Shown here: positions 7,138-15,325 of the stretch, in pieces
Position numbering within the stretch: position 1 is the first letter of the stretch
Layout: each line of letters begins with the position of its first letter
Assembly (NCBI GenBank): GCA_028285525.1
Contig: JANQOZ010000114.1
Location: 1 to 34,046 of the forward strand
Direction: 5' to 3'
DNA: 34,046 nucleotides
Source of the DNA: Lysobacterales bacterium
Lineage (GTDB): Bacteria > Pseudomonadota > Gammaproteobacteria > Xanthomonadales > SZUA-38
Made by a program: the position numbers and the translations under genes
The notes under the pieces: generated by a model
Databases searched by the model: none
What the model was told of the DNA's origin: nothing
Seen by the model: only the letters and a program-made list of their open reading frames with translations

Positions 7138-8868
7138 ATGGCGCTAGCGATCTACGGCACCGGTGTTTCATCTGGCATTGCCATCGGACGGGCCCACGTG
7201 GTCCGGGGGCGGCGGCTGGATACGCAGGAGCACCCGATCGAGCCCGATCAGGTTGACCGTGAGGTGCGCCGCTTCCGCCTGGCCGTCGGCAGGGCCAGCG
7301 AAGACCTAAGGCGCGTCCGGCGCCAGCTTCCGGCCGACACGCCGGTAGAAGTCACCGAGTTTCTTGACATCCACGTGCTGATGCTGGAGGACAGCTCCAT
7401 CGCTGATGCTCCGGCTGAGATCATCGCCGAGCAGCAGTGCAACGCGGAGTGGGCGATCAACCTGCAGTGCGACCGCCTGAAGGCGGTGTTCGAAGAAATG
7501 GAAGACCCCTACATCCGCAGCCGCGCGAACGACGTCGATCAGGTGATCGGACGGGTCCTCAACCAGCTGGCTGCTGAAGGTGCCGACGACTACGTCGGCG
7601 AACACTACCGGGGCCTGGTCCTGGTCGCGGAGGACGTTGATCCCGCCAGCTTTCTGCTCCTGTACCAGGAGGGCATTGCGGGCCTGGTGACCGAACACGG
7701 CGGCCCCTTGTCCCACACGGCCATCCTGGCCCGAAGTCTCAAGATGCCGGCGGTGATGGGGCTTCGCAACGCCCTGAGGCTGATCAACGAAGGCGAGCTG
7801 GTGGTCCTGGACGGCCAGCGCGGCGTGACCCTGGCGGATCCGGGTCGAACCGTGCAGCGTCACTACCGCGAGAAGCTGCGCCAGGAGTCGGCGAGGCAGT
7901 CATTGCTGCAACAGGTCAGGCGTCAGCCCACGCAAACCGTGGACCGCTGCCCCATCCGGCTTCAGGCCAATGTTGATCTGGCGGAAGACATGGCGCTCGC
8001 CAAGCTCAACGGTGCGCAGGGTGTGGGGCTGTTTCGAACCGAATACCTGTTCCTGAATCGCGAAATCCCGCCGGACGAAGAAGAGCAGTTTCAGGCTTAC
8101 GCCGCATTGGTTGGCAAGCTCGGCGACGGCGCCACCACAATCCGGACCCTGGATCTGGGGGCTGACAAGCAGGTGGACTCGATCCGAGCCTCCGGCAGCT
8201 CCATGATCAACCCGGCCCTCGGACTGCGCGCCGTCCGCCTCTGCCTCAGCGAGCAGGAGATGTTCCTGTGCCAGCTTCGCGCCATCCTTCGTGCCACGGC
8301 GCTCGGCCCGGTCAATATCCTGATTCCCATGCTCTGCAACACGCAGGAGCTGTTTCAGGTGAAGTCGCTGGTCCAGCAGGCCGAACGCGAGCTGAGGGCC
8401 GAACAGGTGCCGGTCGGCCCTTACCAGCTCGGCGGGATGATCGAGGTACCGGCGGCGGCGCTGTCCGCCCGCACGTTCGCCAAGAATCTGGACTTCCTGT
8501 CGATCGGCACCAACGATCTGATCCAGTACACGCTGGCCATCGATCGCATCGACGATCAGGTGGGCTACCTTTACGACCCGCTCCACCCGGCCGTGCTCAA
8601 GCTGCTCCAGATCACGCTGGACGCCGCAGGGGCGGTTGGCACCCCGGTATCACTGTGCGGCGAGATGGCGGCGGACACCACCTATACGCGGCTGCTCCTC
8701 GGGCTCGGCCTGCGCGACTTCAGCGTCTCGCCGGCTCGCCTGCTTGAGGTCCGGCAGGTGGTCAACAGCACGGACCTGTCGGTCATCAGCCGCCTGACGC
8801 GCCGCATTATGCGCGCTTCCCACCCCGCCCGAATCGCTGCCCTGGTAAGAGAGCTGAACGAAGTTTAG
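7138..8868 (+). CDS. ptsI: Phosphoenolpyruvate-protein phosphotransferase (Enzyme I)
   Basis: A 576-residue Enzyme I, normal length, without the GAF domain of EI(Ntr). It takes phosphate from PEP onto H193 (GGPLSHTAILARS) and passes it to HPr. Order: HPr-binding helical part (about 30-145), phosphohistidine domain (to about 230), then the PEP-binding TIM barrel with R300 in GLFRTEYLFLNRE, the metal/PEP site GGMIEVPAA (432-440), SIGTNDL (455-461) and active-site C507 in SLCGEMAAD. GGGAGG precedes ATG 7138 by a short gap. With HPr it is the head of the local phosphorelay. mgtE follows after 91 bases of weak hairpins. Confidence 0.96.
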   Translation: MALAIYGTGVSSGIAIGRAHVVRGRRLDTQEHPIEPDQVDREVRRFRLAVGRASEDLRRVRRQLPADTPVEVTEFLDIHVLMLEDSSIADAPAEIIAEQQCNAEWAINLQCDRLKAVFEEMEDPYIRSRANDVDQVIGRVLNQLAAEGADDYVGEHYRGLVLVAEDVDPASFLLLYQEGIAGLVTEHGGPLSHTAILARSLKMPAVMGLRNALRLINEGELVVLDGQRGVTLADPGRTVQRHYREKLRQESARQSLLQQVRRQPTQTVDRCPIRLQANVDLAEDMALAKLNGAQGVGLFRTEYLFLNREIPPDEEEQFQAYAALVGKLGDGATTIRTLDLGADKQVDSIRASGSSMINPALGLRAVRLCLSEQEMFLCQLRAILRATALGPVNILIPMLCNTQELFQVKSLVQQAERELRAEQVPVGPYQLGGMIEVPAAALSARTFAKNLDFLSIGTNDLIQYTLAIDRIDDQVGYLYDPLHPAVLKLLQITLDAAGAVGTPVSLCGEMAADTTYTRLLLGLGLRDFSVSPARLLEVRQVVNSTDLSVISRLTRRIMRASHPARIAALVRELNEV

Positions 8869-8959
8869 CCGTCAGGCTTGCCCAGACGGCAACGGGGCGT
8901 GACCCCGGTCCACTTTTCACGGACAATCCCTGCTCGACTCAGGGCCGGGAACCGTCCAG

Positions 8960-10318
8960 ATGGCTGAATACGTTCGCAGAGAGAAGTCTGAACAGCAGCT
9001 CCAGCTGCTGAACGACGCGCTGCGCAGCGGTCGGCTCCAGCCCGTCAAACGCATCCTGCAGGCCCTCTCAGCCGGCGAGATCGCGGACCTGCTCGAATCG
9101 ATGCCGCCGGATCGGCGGGCGGTGGTCTGGGACCTGACCGACGCCGCGCTCGACGGTGAGATCCTCGTCCACCTGAACGACGAGGTGCGCGCCTCGGTCA
9201 TCGAATCCACCGAAGACGCCGAGCTGGTTCAGGCCACCACCGAGCTCGAGCTGGACGACCTCGCGGACATCATCAACGACCTGCCCGACCAGGTCACCGA
9301 GCAGGTGCTCAAGGTGATGGACCGGGAGGACCGGGAGCGCCTCGAACAGGTGCTGCTGTATCCCGAAGACAGCGCCGGCGGGATGATGAATCCGGAGGTC
9401 ATCACGGTCCGCGCCGACGTCTCGCTGGACGTCGTGATGCGTTTTCTGCGCCGGCGCGACAGCCTGCCGGCATTGATCGACCATCTCTTTGTGATCGACC
9501 GCTACGGCCACTACATCGGCCGCCTGGCCCTGACCGATCTACTGACCAAAGACCCCCAGCTCAGCGTTCGCGACGTGCTGGACAGCGACGTGCCGGCCAT
9601 CGCCGTGAATACCCCGGCAAACGAGGTGGCGACGGCCTTCGAGCACCAGGACTGGGTCACCGCACCAGTGGTGGACGATCGAAATCAGCTGGTCGGCACG
9701 ATCACCATCGACGACGTTGTCGACGTGATCCGCGAAGAAGCGGAACACAACGTGCTGGCCATGGCGGGCCTGGATGAGGAGAACGACATGTTTGCGCCGG
9801 TGCTCGCCAGCTCCCGGCGCCGCGCGGTGTTTCTGGGCCTCAATCTGGTCACCGCCCTGTTTGCCTCGTATTTCATCAGCATCTTCGGCGCGACGATCGA
9901 ACGGGTGGTTGCGCTCGCATTTCTCATGCCGGCGGTGGCGTCCATGGGCGGCATCGCCGGAACCCAGACCCTGACGCTGATCGTCCGGGGCATGGCGCTG
10001 GGTCAGGTGGGCACCGGCAACACGGTGGCGCTGCTCAACCGGGAGCTGGCGGTGGGCTTTCTCAACGGCCTGCTGTGGGCGCTGGTCATCGCCCTGGTGG
10101 CCATCTTCTGGTTCAAGGACACCACCCTGGCACTGGTGGTCGCAACGGCCATCTTTCTGAATCTGCTTGCCGGGGCGGCGTCTGGGGTGTTTGTGCCGAT
10201 CATGCTCAGGCGCATGTCCATCGATCCGGCGCTGGCCGGCGGCATGGTGCTCACCACGGTCACCGACGTGGTCGGCTTTGTGTCGATCCTGGGCCTGGGG
10301 ACGCTGCTGCTTACCTGA
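8960..10318 (+). CDS. mgtE: Magnesium transporter MgtE
   Basis: A 452-residue protein with the complete MgtE layout: an acidic N domain (about 20-130) of superhelical repeats, a CBS pair (about 140-262; the first begins at MMNPEVITV), a plug helix and five membrane segments (about 288-450). Segments matching family signatures are PEDSAGGMMNPE before the CBS domains and MPAVASMGGIAGTQT in the pore. MgtE is a Mg2+-selective channel gated by Mg2+ bound between the N and CBS domains. No magnesium riboswitch is evident in the 91-base leader. Its stop overlaps the end of the convergent tsaB gene by 8 bases. Confidence 0.95.
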   Translation: MAEYVRREKSEQQLQLLNDALRSGRLQPVKRILQALSAGEIADLLESMPPDRRAVVWDLTDAALDGEILVHLNDEVRASVIESTEDAELVQATTELELDDLADIINDLPDQVTEQVLKVMDREDRERLEQVLLYPEDSAGGMMNPEVITVRADVSLDVVMRFLRRRDSLPALIDHLFVIDRYGHYIGRLALTDLLTKDPQLSVRDVLDSDVPAIAVNTPANEVATAFEHQDWVTAPVVDDRNQLVGTITIDDVVDVIREEAEHNVLAMAGLDEENDMFAPVLASSRRRAVFLGLNLVTALFASYFISIFGATIERVVALAFLMPAVASMGGIAGTQTLTLIVRGMALGQVGTGNTVALLNRELAVGFLNGLLWALVIALVAIFWFKDTTLALVVATAIFLNLLAGAASGVFVPIMLRRMSIDPALAGGMVLTTVTDVVGFVSILGLGTLLLT

Positions 10319-10979
10319 CGGCAGCGCGCAGGTAGGCCGGCTCGATCGCGTCTGGCGCAACCGCCTCCAGATTGAGCTCGCGCGCGATACTCAGCGCTGC
10401 TGACGCCGAGGGATAACAGTCGCCGAGCTCGCCGGCCACCCTGTCATTACCGTCCAAAGCCGCCCGCAGCGACGGGCCGTAAGCCAACGCTCCGGGCCCG
10501 GCCAGCAGCCAGTCACCGCCCGGCAGCGTGAGCTCAGCCGGGTCACATACCTGCTCGTCGATAACGGGTTTCCCTGCGGGCTGCCGGAAGTCAAAGGCAC
10601 CGGCATAGACCTGCTCCATCCGGGCATCGAGTAAGGCGGCGACGCGCGACTGCCCGGTCTCGCGCCATGCGTTGAGCGCCAGCGCCTGAAGTGTCGACAC
10701 AGGGATCAGGCCTTTATCAGCTCCAAGCGCCAGCCCCTGCGCTGCGGCGATGCCGATTCGAACGCCCGTAAATGAGCCCGGACCGCGGGTCACGACAATC
10801 GCGTCAACGCCGGCCATACTCAGGCCGGCCTCGCTGAGCAGCTCGTCGACCGTCGGCAGCAGTCGCCGGGCGTGCTCCCGGGGCGCAACGGCAAAAACCT
10901 CGCGTATTTCCTCCCCCTGCGAAAGGGCTACGGAAAACGCCTCGGTGGCGGTGTCGATGGCGAGTAAGACCTGACTCAA
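10311..10979 (-). CDS. tsaB: tRNA threonylcarbamoyladenosine biosynthesis protein TsaB
   Basis: A 222-residue ASKHA-fold protein. TsaB pairs with TsaD and TsaE to make t6A at position 37 of ANN-decoding tRNAs; it is a scaffold rather than the catalytic subunit. The N-terminal LLAIDTATEAFSVAL (5-19) and the segment VTRGPGSFTGVRIG (63-76) are diagnostic. The start is TTG at 10979; no ATG or GTG was seen in frame just upstream. It stands alone on the minus strand, convergent with mgtE (8-base overlap) and divergent from the M23 peptidase gene across a 170-base gap. Confidence 0.93.
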   Translation of the reverse strand: MSQVLLAIDTATEAFSVALSQGEEIREVFAVAPREHARRLLPTVDELLSEAGLSMAGVDAIVVTRGPGSFTGVRIGIAAAQGLALGADKGLIPVSTLQALALNAWRETGQSRVAALLDARMEQVYAGAFDFRQPAGKPVIDEQVCDPAELTLPGGDWLLAGPGALAYGPSLRAALDGNDRVAGELGDCYPSASAALSIARELNLEAVAPDAIEPAYLRAAVR

Positions 10980-11112
10980 GAGCGAGCTAACCTTGGTTCG
11001 ATGTGCAACGGTGGGCCGCCATTATTCCCCACCGGAGATCACTTGGGTATCGCTGAGGGATTACTGTGCTGCAGCGCAGCTCCCTCCGCCAACCAAGCCG
11101 CACTGCCGACGA

Positions 11113-11141
11113 TTGCGGCGCCGACCGCGGCGGCCTAAGCT
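11113..11141 (+). promoter_or_regulatory. Candidate promoter of the M23 peptidase gene
   Basis: TTGCGG (11113-11118; 3-4 of 6 to TTGACA) lies 17 bases before TAAGCT (11136-11141). The -10 ends only 8 bases before the ATG at 11150, so transcription would start at or next to the start codon and give a leaderless mRNA. No Shine-Dalgarno precedes the ATG, which fits. Weak evidence, by eye. Confidence 0.3.
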
Positions 11142-11149
11142 ACGCTTCC

Positions 11150-12001
11150 ATGAAGCTACCGACCTTGCTCCTCCTCAGCTGGCTCCTCCCGCAGCAGGTA
11201 GACCCGGTTTCTGGCCAGGCGGGCTACCGACTGTCCGGACCACTGACCCAGGGTGCTGTGCTGTTCGGCGAAACTCAGCCCGGCGCAAGCATTTTGCTGG
11301 ACGGCCAGCCGGTCATGGTGGATTCCGAGGGACGGTTTTTGCTGGGCTTTGGCCGCGACGCGGAGCCGCAGGCCGTGCTGGAGGTGACCCAGCCCGACGG
11401 CACGCGCAGCCGGCAGACGCTGTCCATCGCGCGCCGCGACTACGCCATCGAGCGGATTGACGGGCTGCCGCCGGCCAAGGTCACTCCACCGGAGTCGGTC
11501 CGGCAGCGGATTGCCGACGACAACGCCCAGGTGCGCCGCGCCCGCGCCCTGCGTGAGCTGCGCAATGACTTCAGCAACGGATTTATCTGGCCCGCCGAGG
11601 GGCGAATCAGCGGCGTCTACGGATCACAGCGCGTCCTGAACGGTCAGCCGCGTCGTCCGCACTACGGCATCGACATCGCGGCGCCAACCGGCAGCCCGGT
11701 GCTCGCGCCCGCAGGGGGCGTCGTTACCCTCGCCCATCCCGATATGTACTACTCCGGCGGCACGCTGATCGTCGATCACGGCCACGGCCTGAGCTCTACG
11801 TTCCTGCACCTCGACCAGATCGACGTTGAGGTTGGACAGCGGGTCCAGCAGGGTGAGGTGATCGCAACCATCGGCGCCACCGGGCGGGTGACCGGCCCAC
11901 ATCTGGACTGGCGCATGAACTGGGGCAAAGAGCGGGTTGACCCGGAGCTGCTGGTGCCCTGTCGTTCGCGACCGGCGCGTCCCTGCGAGAGCAAGCCCTA
12001 G
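11150..12001 (+). CDS. Exported M23-family (LytM) metallopeptidase
   Basis: A 283-residue exported protein with a short hydrophobic signal (about 1-14 or 1-23), an N-terminal beta domain (25-95) and a C-terminal LytM/M23 domain (about 148-270). M23 enzymes cut peptidoglycan cross-links in the periplasm. Visible residues are H171 and D175 (HYGIDIAAP), H220 (FLHLDQ) and H251 (GPHLDW). The usual GPHxH pair is H251-x-D253 here, so one expected zinc-ligand histidine is aspartate; from memory, similar LDWRMNW forms are common in proteobacterial relatives. ATG 11150 is chosen because it puts the signal at the N terminus; a GTG at 11066 would add 28 residues. Confidence 0.85.
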   Translation: MKLPTLLLLSWLLPQQVDPVSGQAGYRLSGPLTQGAVLFGETQPGASILLDGQPVMVDSEGRFLLGFGRDAEPQAVLEVTQPDGTRSRQTLSIARRDYAIERIDGLPPAKVTPPESVRQRIADDNAQVRRARALRELRNDFSNGFIWPAEGRISGVYGSQRVLNGQPRRPHYGIDIAAPTGSPVLAPAGGVVTLAHPDMYYSGGTLIVDHGHGLSSTFLHLDQIDVEVGQRVQQGEVIATIGATGRVTGPHLDWRMNWGKERVDPELLVPCRSRPARPCESKP

Positions 12002-12011
12002 ATCTCGCAAC

Positions 12012-13181
12012 TCAGTCGGGCCACTCCCAGGGTGGTTCGTCGAGCATCCCCTGCCCCAGCACCTGCGTCTGCCCCAGGTTCTTGTCCAGCGCGATGCTGT
12101 GGCATCTCTCGTCCTTTTCGATGCCCGCCACCAGGCGCGTCGCGTGCGACACGACAATCAGCTGGCTGTGATCCGCCGCGCGGCGGATCAGCCGACTCAG
12201 GGCGGGAAGCAGGTCAGGATGCAGGCTGGTTTCCGGTTCGTTCAGCACGATGAGCGGCGGCGGTCGCGGCGTCAGCAGGACCGCCACCCACAGCAGAAAT
12301 CTCAATGTCCCGTCGGACAGCTCCAGCCCGCTCAGAGGCCGCAGCAGGCCAGTCTGGCGAAGATTGACGGCAAAACGGTGATCGCTGGAGACGCTGATCT
12401 CCAGCTCTGCCCCAGGAAACGCGTCGTCTATCGCCTCGTCCAGCGCTTCAGCTTCGCCGATTTCGCGGATGGTCTGCAGCGCCGCGGCGAGCTGGCTGCC
12501 CTCATCGTCCAGCACGGTCGTGCGGGTCCCGAGCTGCGCCTGGCGCGCCGGCGCGTTGGCGTCGGCCCGAAAGTGATCGTAGAAACGCCAGCCGCTGATG
12601 GTGTCCCGAACCTGCAGCACCTCGGGCGCCTGGCTCGGATCTACCAGGTGATTAAACAGGCTCTCGAACATCGGCAGATGCTGCGCCACCACCTGCCAGC
12701 TGCGCCCCTGCCTCACCTTGGCGATCGCCCCGCTGCGGTCGACCAATGCTGCCGAGGGCCGGTAGAAATCGCCGCTGAAAATCGTCTCGCGCTTGATCTG
12801 CGGGTCGAGCTCAAAAGCCGTGGGGCCCAGGCTGCCTGGCGGCTCCAGGCCGAGTGAAATGGTGTACCCAAAATCTTCGGCCGCAAAGCCGAGCCGCAGC
12901 CGCGCCGGCCCGTCGCTGACCGTTCCCTACACCGGCACCTCACCCTCGCGCATGCCCCGGGAGATCGTGCCGGGCCCGGCCCAGAACGTCGACGGCAGTC
13001 CGCCTTCCCGGGCCAGCGATTGGATCACGCCGCCATGGGCGGTATCGGCCAGCAGCCGCAGCGCCCGATAGACGTTGGACTTGCCGCAGCCGTTGGGCCC
13101 GGTGATGACGTTCAGCGGCCCGAGGGCCAGCGTCAGATCCAGCAGCGAACGGTAGTTCGCGATGGCGACGGTGCTAATCAC
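12012..13181 (-). pseudogene. AAA-family ATPase (OLD/RecF-like, no TOPRIM) with in-frame TAG
   Basis: The frame from GTG 13181 to TGA 12012 would encode about 389 residues of an SMC/RecF-like ATPase. Walker A is GPNGCGKSN (28-36), an ABC-like signature ELSDGTLRF lies in the C-terminal half, Walker B is LIVLNEPETSLHP and the H-loop is VVSHATR. A TAG at 12927-12929 (codon 85) interrupts it. Homology-like sequence runs through without shift, ending EGEVPV before and resuming GTVSDGPARLRLGF after. CAG to TAG is the simplest origin. TAG is an ordinary stop here (lptB, ptsN, ptsH, ptsI), so read-through is unlikely. GTG 13181 overlaps the upstream gene by 8 bases. Its function is unknown; only ATPase activity can be inferred for intact relatives. 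Confidence 0.85.
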
Positions 13182-13980
13182 CGGACGGGAGGCTTCGGCG
13201 TTTGGCCCGCCAGGCTGCAAAAAGCTGTCGCCAGCGGCCCGCTTCGGGCTGCCCGGTGGCGCGCGCCAGCACCGTCCCTGCAGCAACCGACAGATAGATG
13301 CCCGCATGCCCCGCCTGCGAGCGACCCTCCGGCATTTCGCCGCCACCATGGCGCCACAGGTGTCCCGCCGCTGCCGACTGTTGGTCTGCGTCTTTGAGCT
13401 GGGCGCGTCGGAGCTGCGTCTTAGCCGTCAAGTCCAGCGGCCATGGCGCGCGCCCGAGCTCCGCCAGCCGGGTGAGCTTGGCGACCCAGCTGAGCAGCAC
13501 AATCCGCTGCCAGGCAGCCGTCAGGGATGGCCTGGCCGGCTCTGATCCCGATTCGCGCTCGAGCCCAGGTTCAAGGGCAGCCAGCGGTGCCGCAAAGTCG
13601 CTGAGCCACTGCTGAAGCTCCGCCTGATCCGCCGGGGTTTGACCCTGAAGCATCGTTGCCACCACCGATAGCGGCCCATCCAGCTTTGGCCAGGCGCCGG
13701 TTTCGGAAAAAGCCTCAGCGTCGGCGAACAGCGTTTTGGTGACCGGGTGTCGCGGCTCTCCCTCACGCAGCCGCTTCCACTCCTCAAACCACCAGGTCAT
13801 TTTGGTCATGGCAACCCCGGTTTCCCGGATCACGGTGAGCTCCACGAGCTCATCGAGCAGCAGGAACTGCGCCGCCACCAGACGCTGCTGCGCCTCGGGG
13901 ACAAAGACCCGCGTCAGCAGCAGCTCCGGCAGGTTGCGCCCCAGCCGATCCTCCAGGTAGTAGTCGGTCGAATCAGTCAT
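13174..13980 (-). CDS. Squalene/phytoene synthase-like protein (divergent)
   Basis: A 268-residue all-alpha protein. The pattern LLTRVFVPEAQQRLVAAQF, then LLDELVEL, then MTWWFEEWKRLREGEPRHPVT resembles the class I isoprenoid-synthase fold as seen in NDUFAF6-like members of the squalene/phytoene synthase family. The Asp-rich prenyl-diphosphate motifs are not clear; LLDELVE is the nearest, so it may not be an active synthase. A role in membrane lipid or respiratory assembly would be guesswork. It starts at ATG 13980, overlapping the rmuC end by 8 bases, and its TAG overlaps the GTG of the broken AAA gene. Family assignment is from memory of the motif spacing. Confidence 0.55.
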   Translation of the reverse strand: MTDSTDYYLEDRLGRNLPELLLTRVFVPEAQQRLVAAQFLLLDELVELTVIRETGVAMTKMTWWFEEWKRLREGEPRHPVTKTLFADAEAFSETGAWPKLDGPLSVVATMLQGQTPADQAELQQWLSDFAAPLAALEPGLERESGSEPARPSLTAAWQRIVLLSWVAKLTRLAELGRAPWPLDLTAKTQLRRAQLKDADQQSAAAGHLWRHGGGEMPEGRSQAGHAGIYLSVAAGTVLARATGQPEAGRWRQLFAAWRAKRRSLPSGD

Positions 13981-15325
13981 CTCGCTCGCTCTCTGACTCA
14001 GACGTGACAGAGTCTGCCACCGGTTCATCCTGCGCATCGCCCGGGCCTTCTGCCGCACGGGCAACGGCGTCAACCGGTTCAGGCGCCTGAATCTCGCGGC
14101 GTTCCTCGACGCCGAGTTCGGTGAGCCGGCGCGCCGACGGCAGCACCTGACGTTCGAGCGAACCGACGCTGCGGTTGTAGTGATCCACGCTGCTGCCCAG
14201 CGCTTTTCCAAGCCGGGCCACATGCTCCGAGAATATACCGACGCGCTTCTGAAACGTTTCGGCCAGGCTGCGGATCTCACCGGCGTTTTCGATCATCGCC
14301 ACCTGACGCCAGGAAAACGCGATCGCTCGCAGGAGCGCCACCAGGCTGGTGGGCGTTGCCAGAATCACCTGCTGCCTGAGCGCTTCCTCCAGAAGCTGAC
14401 TATCGCGTTCAAGCGCAACCGCCAGAAACTGATCGCCGGGGATAAACAGGACCGCAAAGTCCGGGCTGTTGCTGAACTGTTCCCAGTACGCTTTGTCGGC
14501 GAGCTGCTTGACCCTAGCCCGCACGTTTCGGACATGCTGCTGCAGCGCACTCTCGCGCTCCTGCGGGTCGCTCGCCGACTGGGCTGTCAGGTACGCGTCG
14601 AGCGGGGTTTTGGCGTCGACCACAATATCCCGCTGGTCAGGCAGGTGGATCACCATGTCCGGCCGGAGCTGACCCTGATCGCCCTGCACCGACACCTGCT
14701 CGCTGAAGTCGCAGCGGTCCACCATCCCGGCCAGCTCCACCAGCCGGCGCAGGGTCATTTCGCCCCAGCGGCCCCGAACCTCCGGCCGCCTCAGCGCCTG
14801 CACCAGGTTGCGCGTTTCCGCCTGGAGCGTCTGCTGGTCCTGCGTCATGAGCGCCAGATGCTTTTCGAGCGAGCTGAAGGCGGTTCGCCGCTCTTTCTCC
14901 AGCTCTCGAAGCTGCGCCTCGGACTTCTGCAGCGTCTCGTTGATCGGCTTGACCAGCTCGCTGAGCGCCTGCTGGTGCTGACCGAAGCTGCTGTCAGCCT
15001 GCTGCTGGTGGCGGCGAAAGCGTTCTTCGGCAAGGCGCATGAACGACTCCGCGTTGCGCTTGAGCGCGCGTCCGGACAGGAGGGAGAAGCTCGCCTCGAG
15101 CCGCTGCTGGCTGTCCTGGAAAATCCTCTCGCGTTCGTCCGACAGCTGGCGGCTGGCCTCCGCCTGGGCTGCCAGCGTGGCAATTTCGGACTCGAGCTCC
15201 GCACTGCGCCGGGCGGCGCGCAGCGCAACCACCGCGTAGGTGACGCCACAGCCCGCCAGAAACGCCAGAGCCATCAGCAGCAGCGTTTGATCTGAAGCGC
15301 TGAGCTGCGCCCACCAACCGGTCAA
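13973..15325 (-). CDS. rmuC: DNA recombination protein RmuC
   Basis: A 450-residue protein with an N-terminal membrane helix (about 14-35), a long coiled coil (about 38-190) and the RmuC domain. RmuC limits recombination between short inverted repeats in E. coli and is nuclease-like in fold. Family segments are RGRWGEMTLRRLVELAGM, PDMVIHLPDQRDIVVDAKTPL, DFAVLFIPGDQFL and ATPTSLVALLRAIAFSWRQ. The last 40 residues are acidic and low-complexity. I chose TTG 15325, which overlaps the TGA of the upstream phosphatase gene as TTGA and keeps the membrane anchor N-terminal. The frame is open to 15463, but that extension lies inside the neighbour. Confidence 0.92.
   Translation of the reverse strand: MTGWWAQLSASDQTLLLMALAFLAGCGVTYAVVALRAARRSAELESEIATLAAQAEASRQLSDERERIFQDSQQRLEASFSLLSGRALKRNAESFMRLAEERFRRHQQQADSSFGQHQQALSELVKPINETLQKSEAQLRELEKERRTAFSSLEKHLALMTQDQQTLQAETRNLVQALRRPEVRGRWGEMTLRRLVELAGMVDRCDFSEQVSVQGDQGQLRPDMVIHLPDQRDIVVDAKTPLDAYLTAQSASDPQERESALQQHVRNVRARVKQLADKAYWEQFSNSPDFAVLFIPGDQFLAVALERDSQLLEEALRQQVILATPTSLVALLRAIAFSWRQVAMIENAGEIRSLAETFQKRVGIFSEHVARLGKALGSSVDHYNRSVGSLERQVLPSARRLTELGVEERREIQAPEPVDAVARAAEGPGDAQDEPVADSVTSESESERDD

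Noticed and set aside
8868..8907. Two small hairpins after ptsI (GCCGTC/GACGGC and CGGGG/CCCCG) as a terminator
   Set aside because: Neither is followed directly by a T-run and mgtE lies in the same direction; the evidence is too weak to list as a terminator.
8869..8959. Magnesium riboswitch before mgtE
   Set aside because: The 91-base gap is too short for, and shows none of the helices of, the known M-box; the gene can be read through from ptsI.
11937..12857. A 306-codon + strand open frame across the M23 end and the AAA gene
   Set aside because: Antisense shadow of the AAA frame, rich in Arg/Gln with no domain pattern; the minus strand shows clear Walker motifs.
12012..13980. AAA ATPase plus neighbouring gene as an OLD-type phage defence pair
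   Set aside because: No TOPRIM or nuclease domain is present, the neighbour is not an effector type, the genes sit in a housekeeping operon without mobile-element marks, and the ATPase gene is broken.
14180..15295. A 371-codon open frame on the + strand opposite rmuC
   Set aside because: It mirrors the rmuC coding frame, has no recognisable motif and starts inside a real gene; long antisense frames are expected at this GC content.
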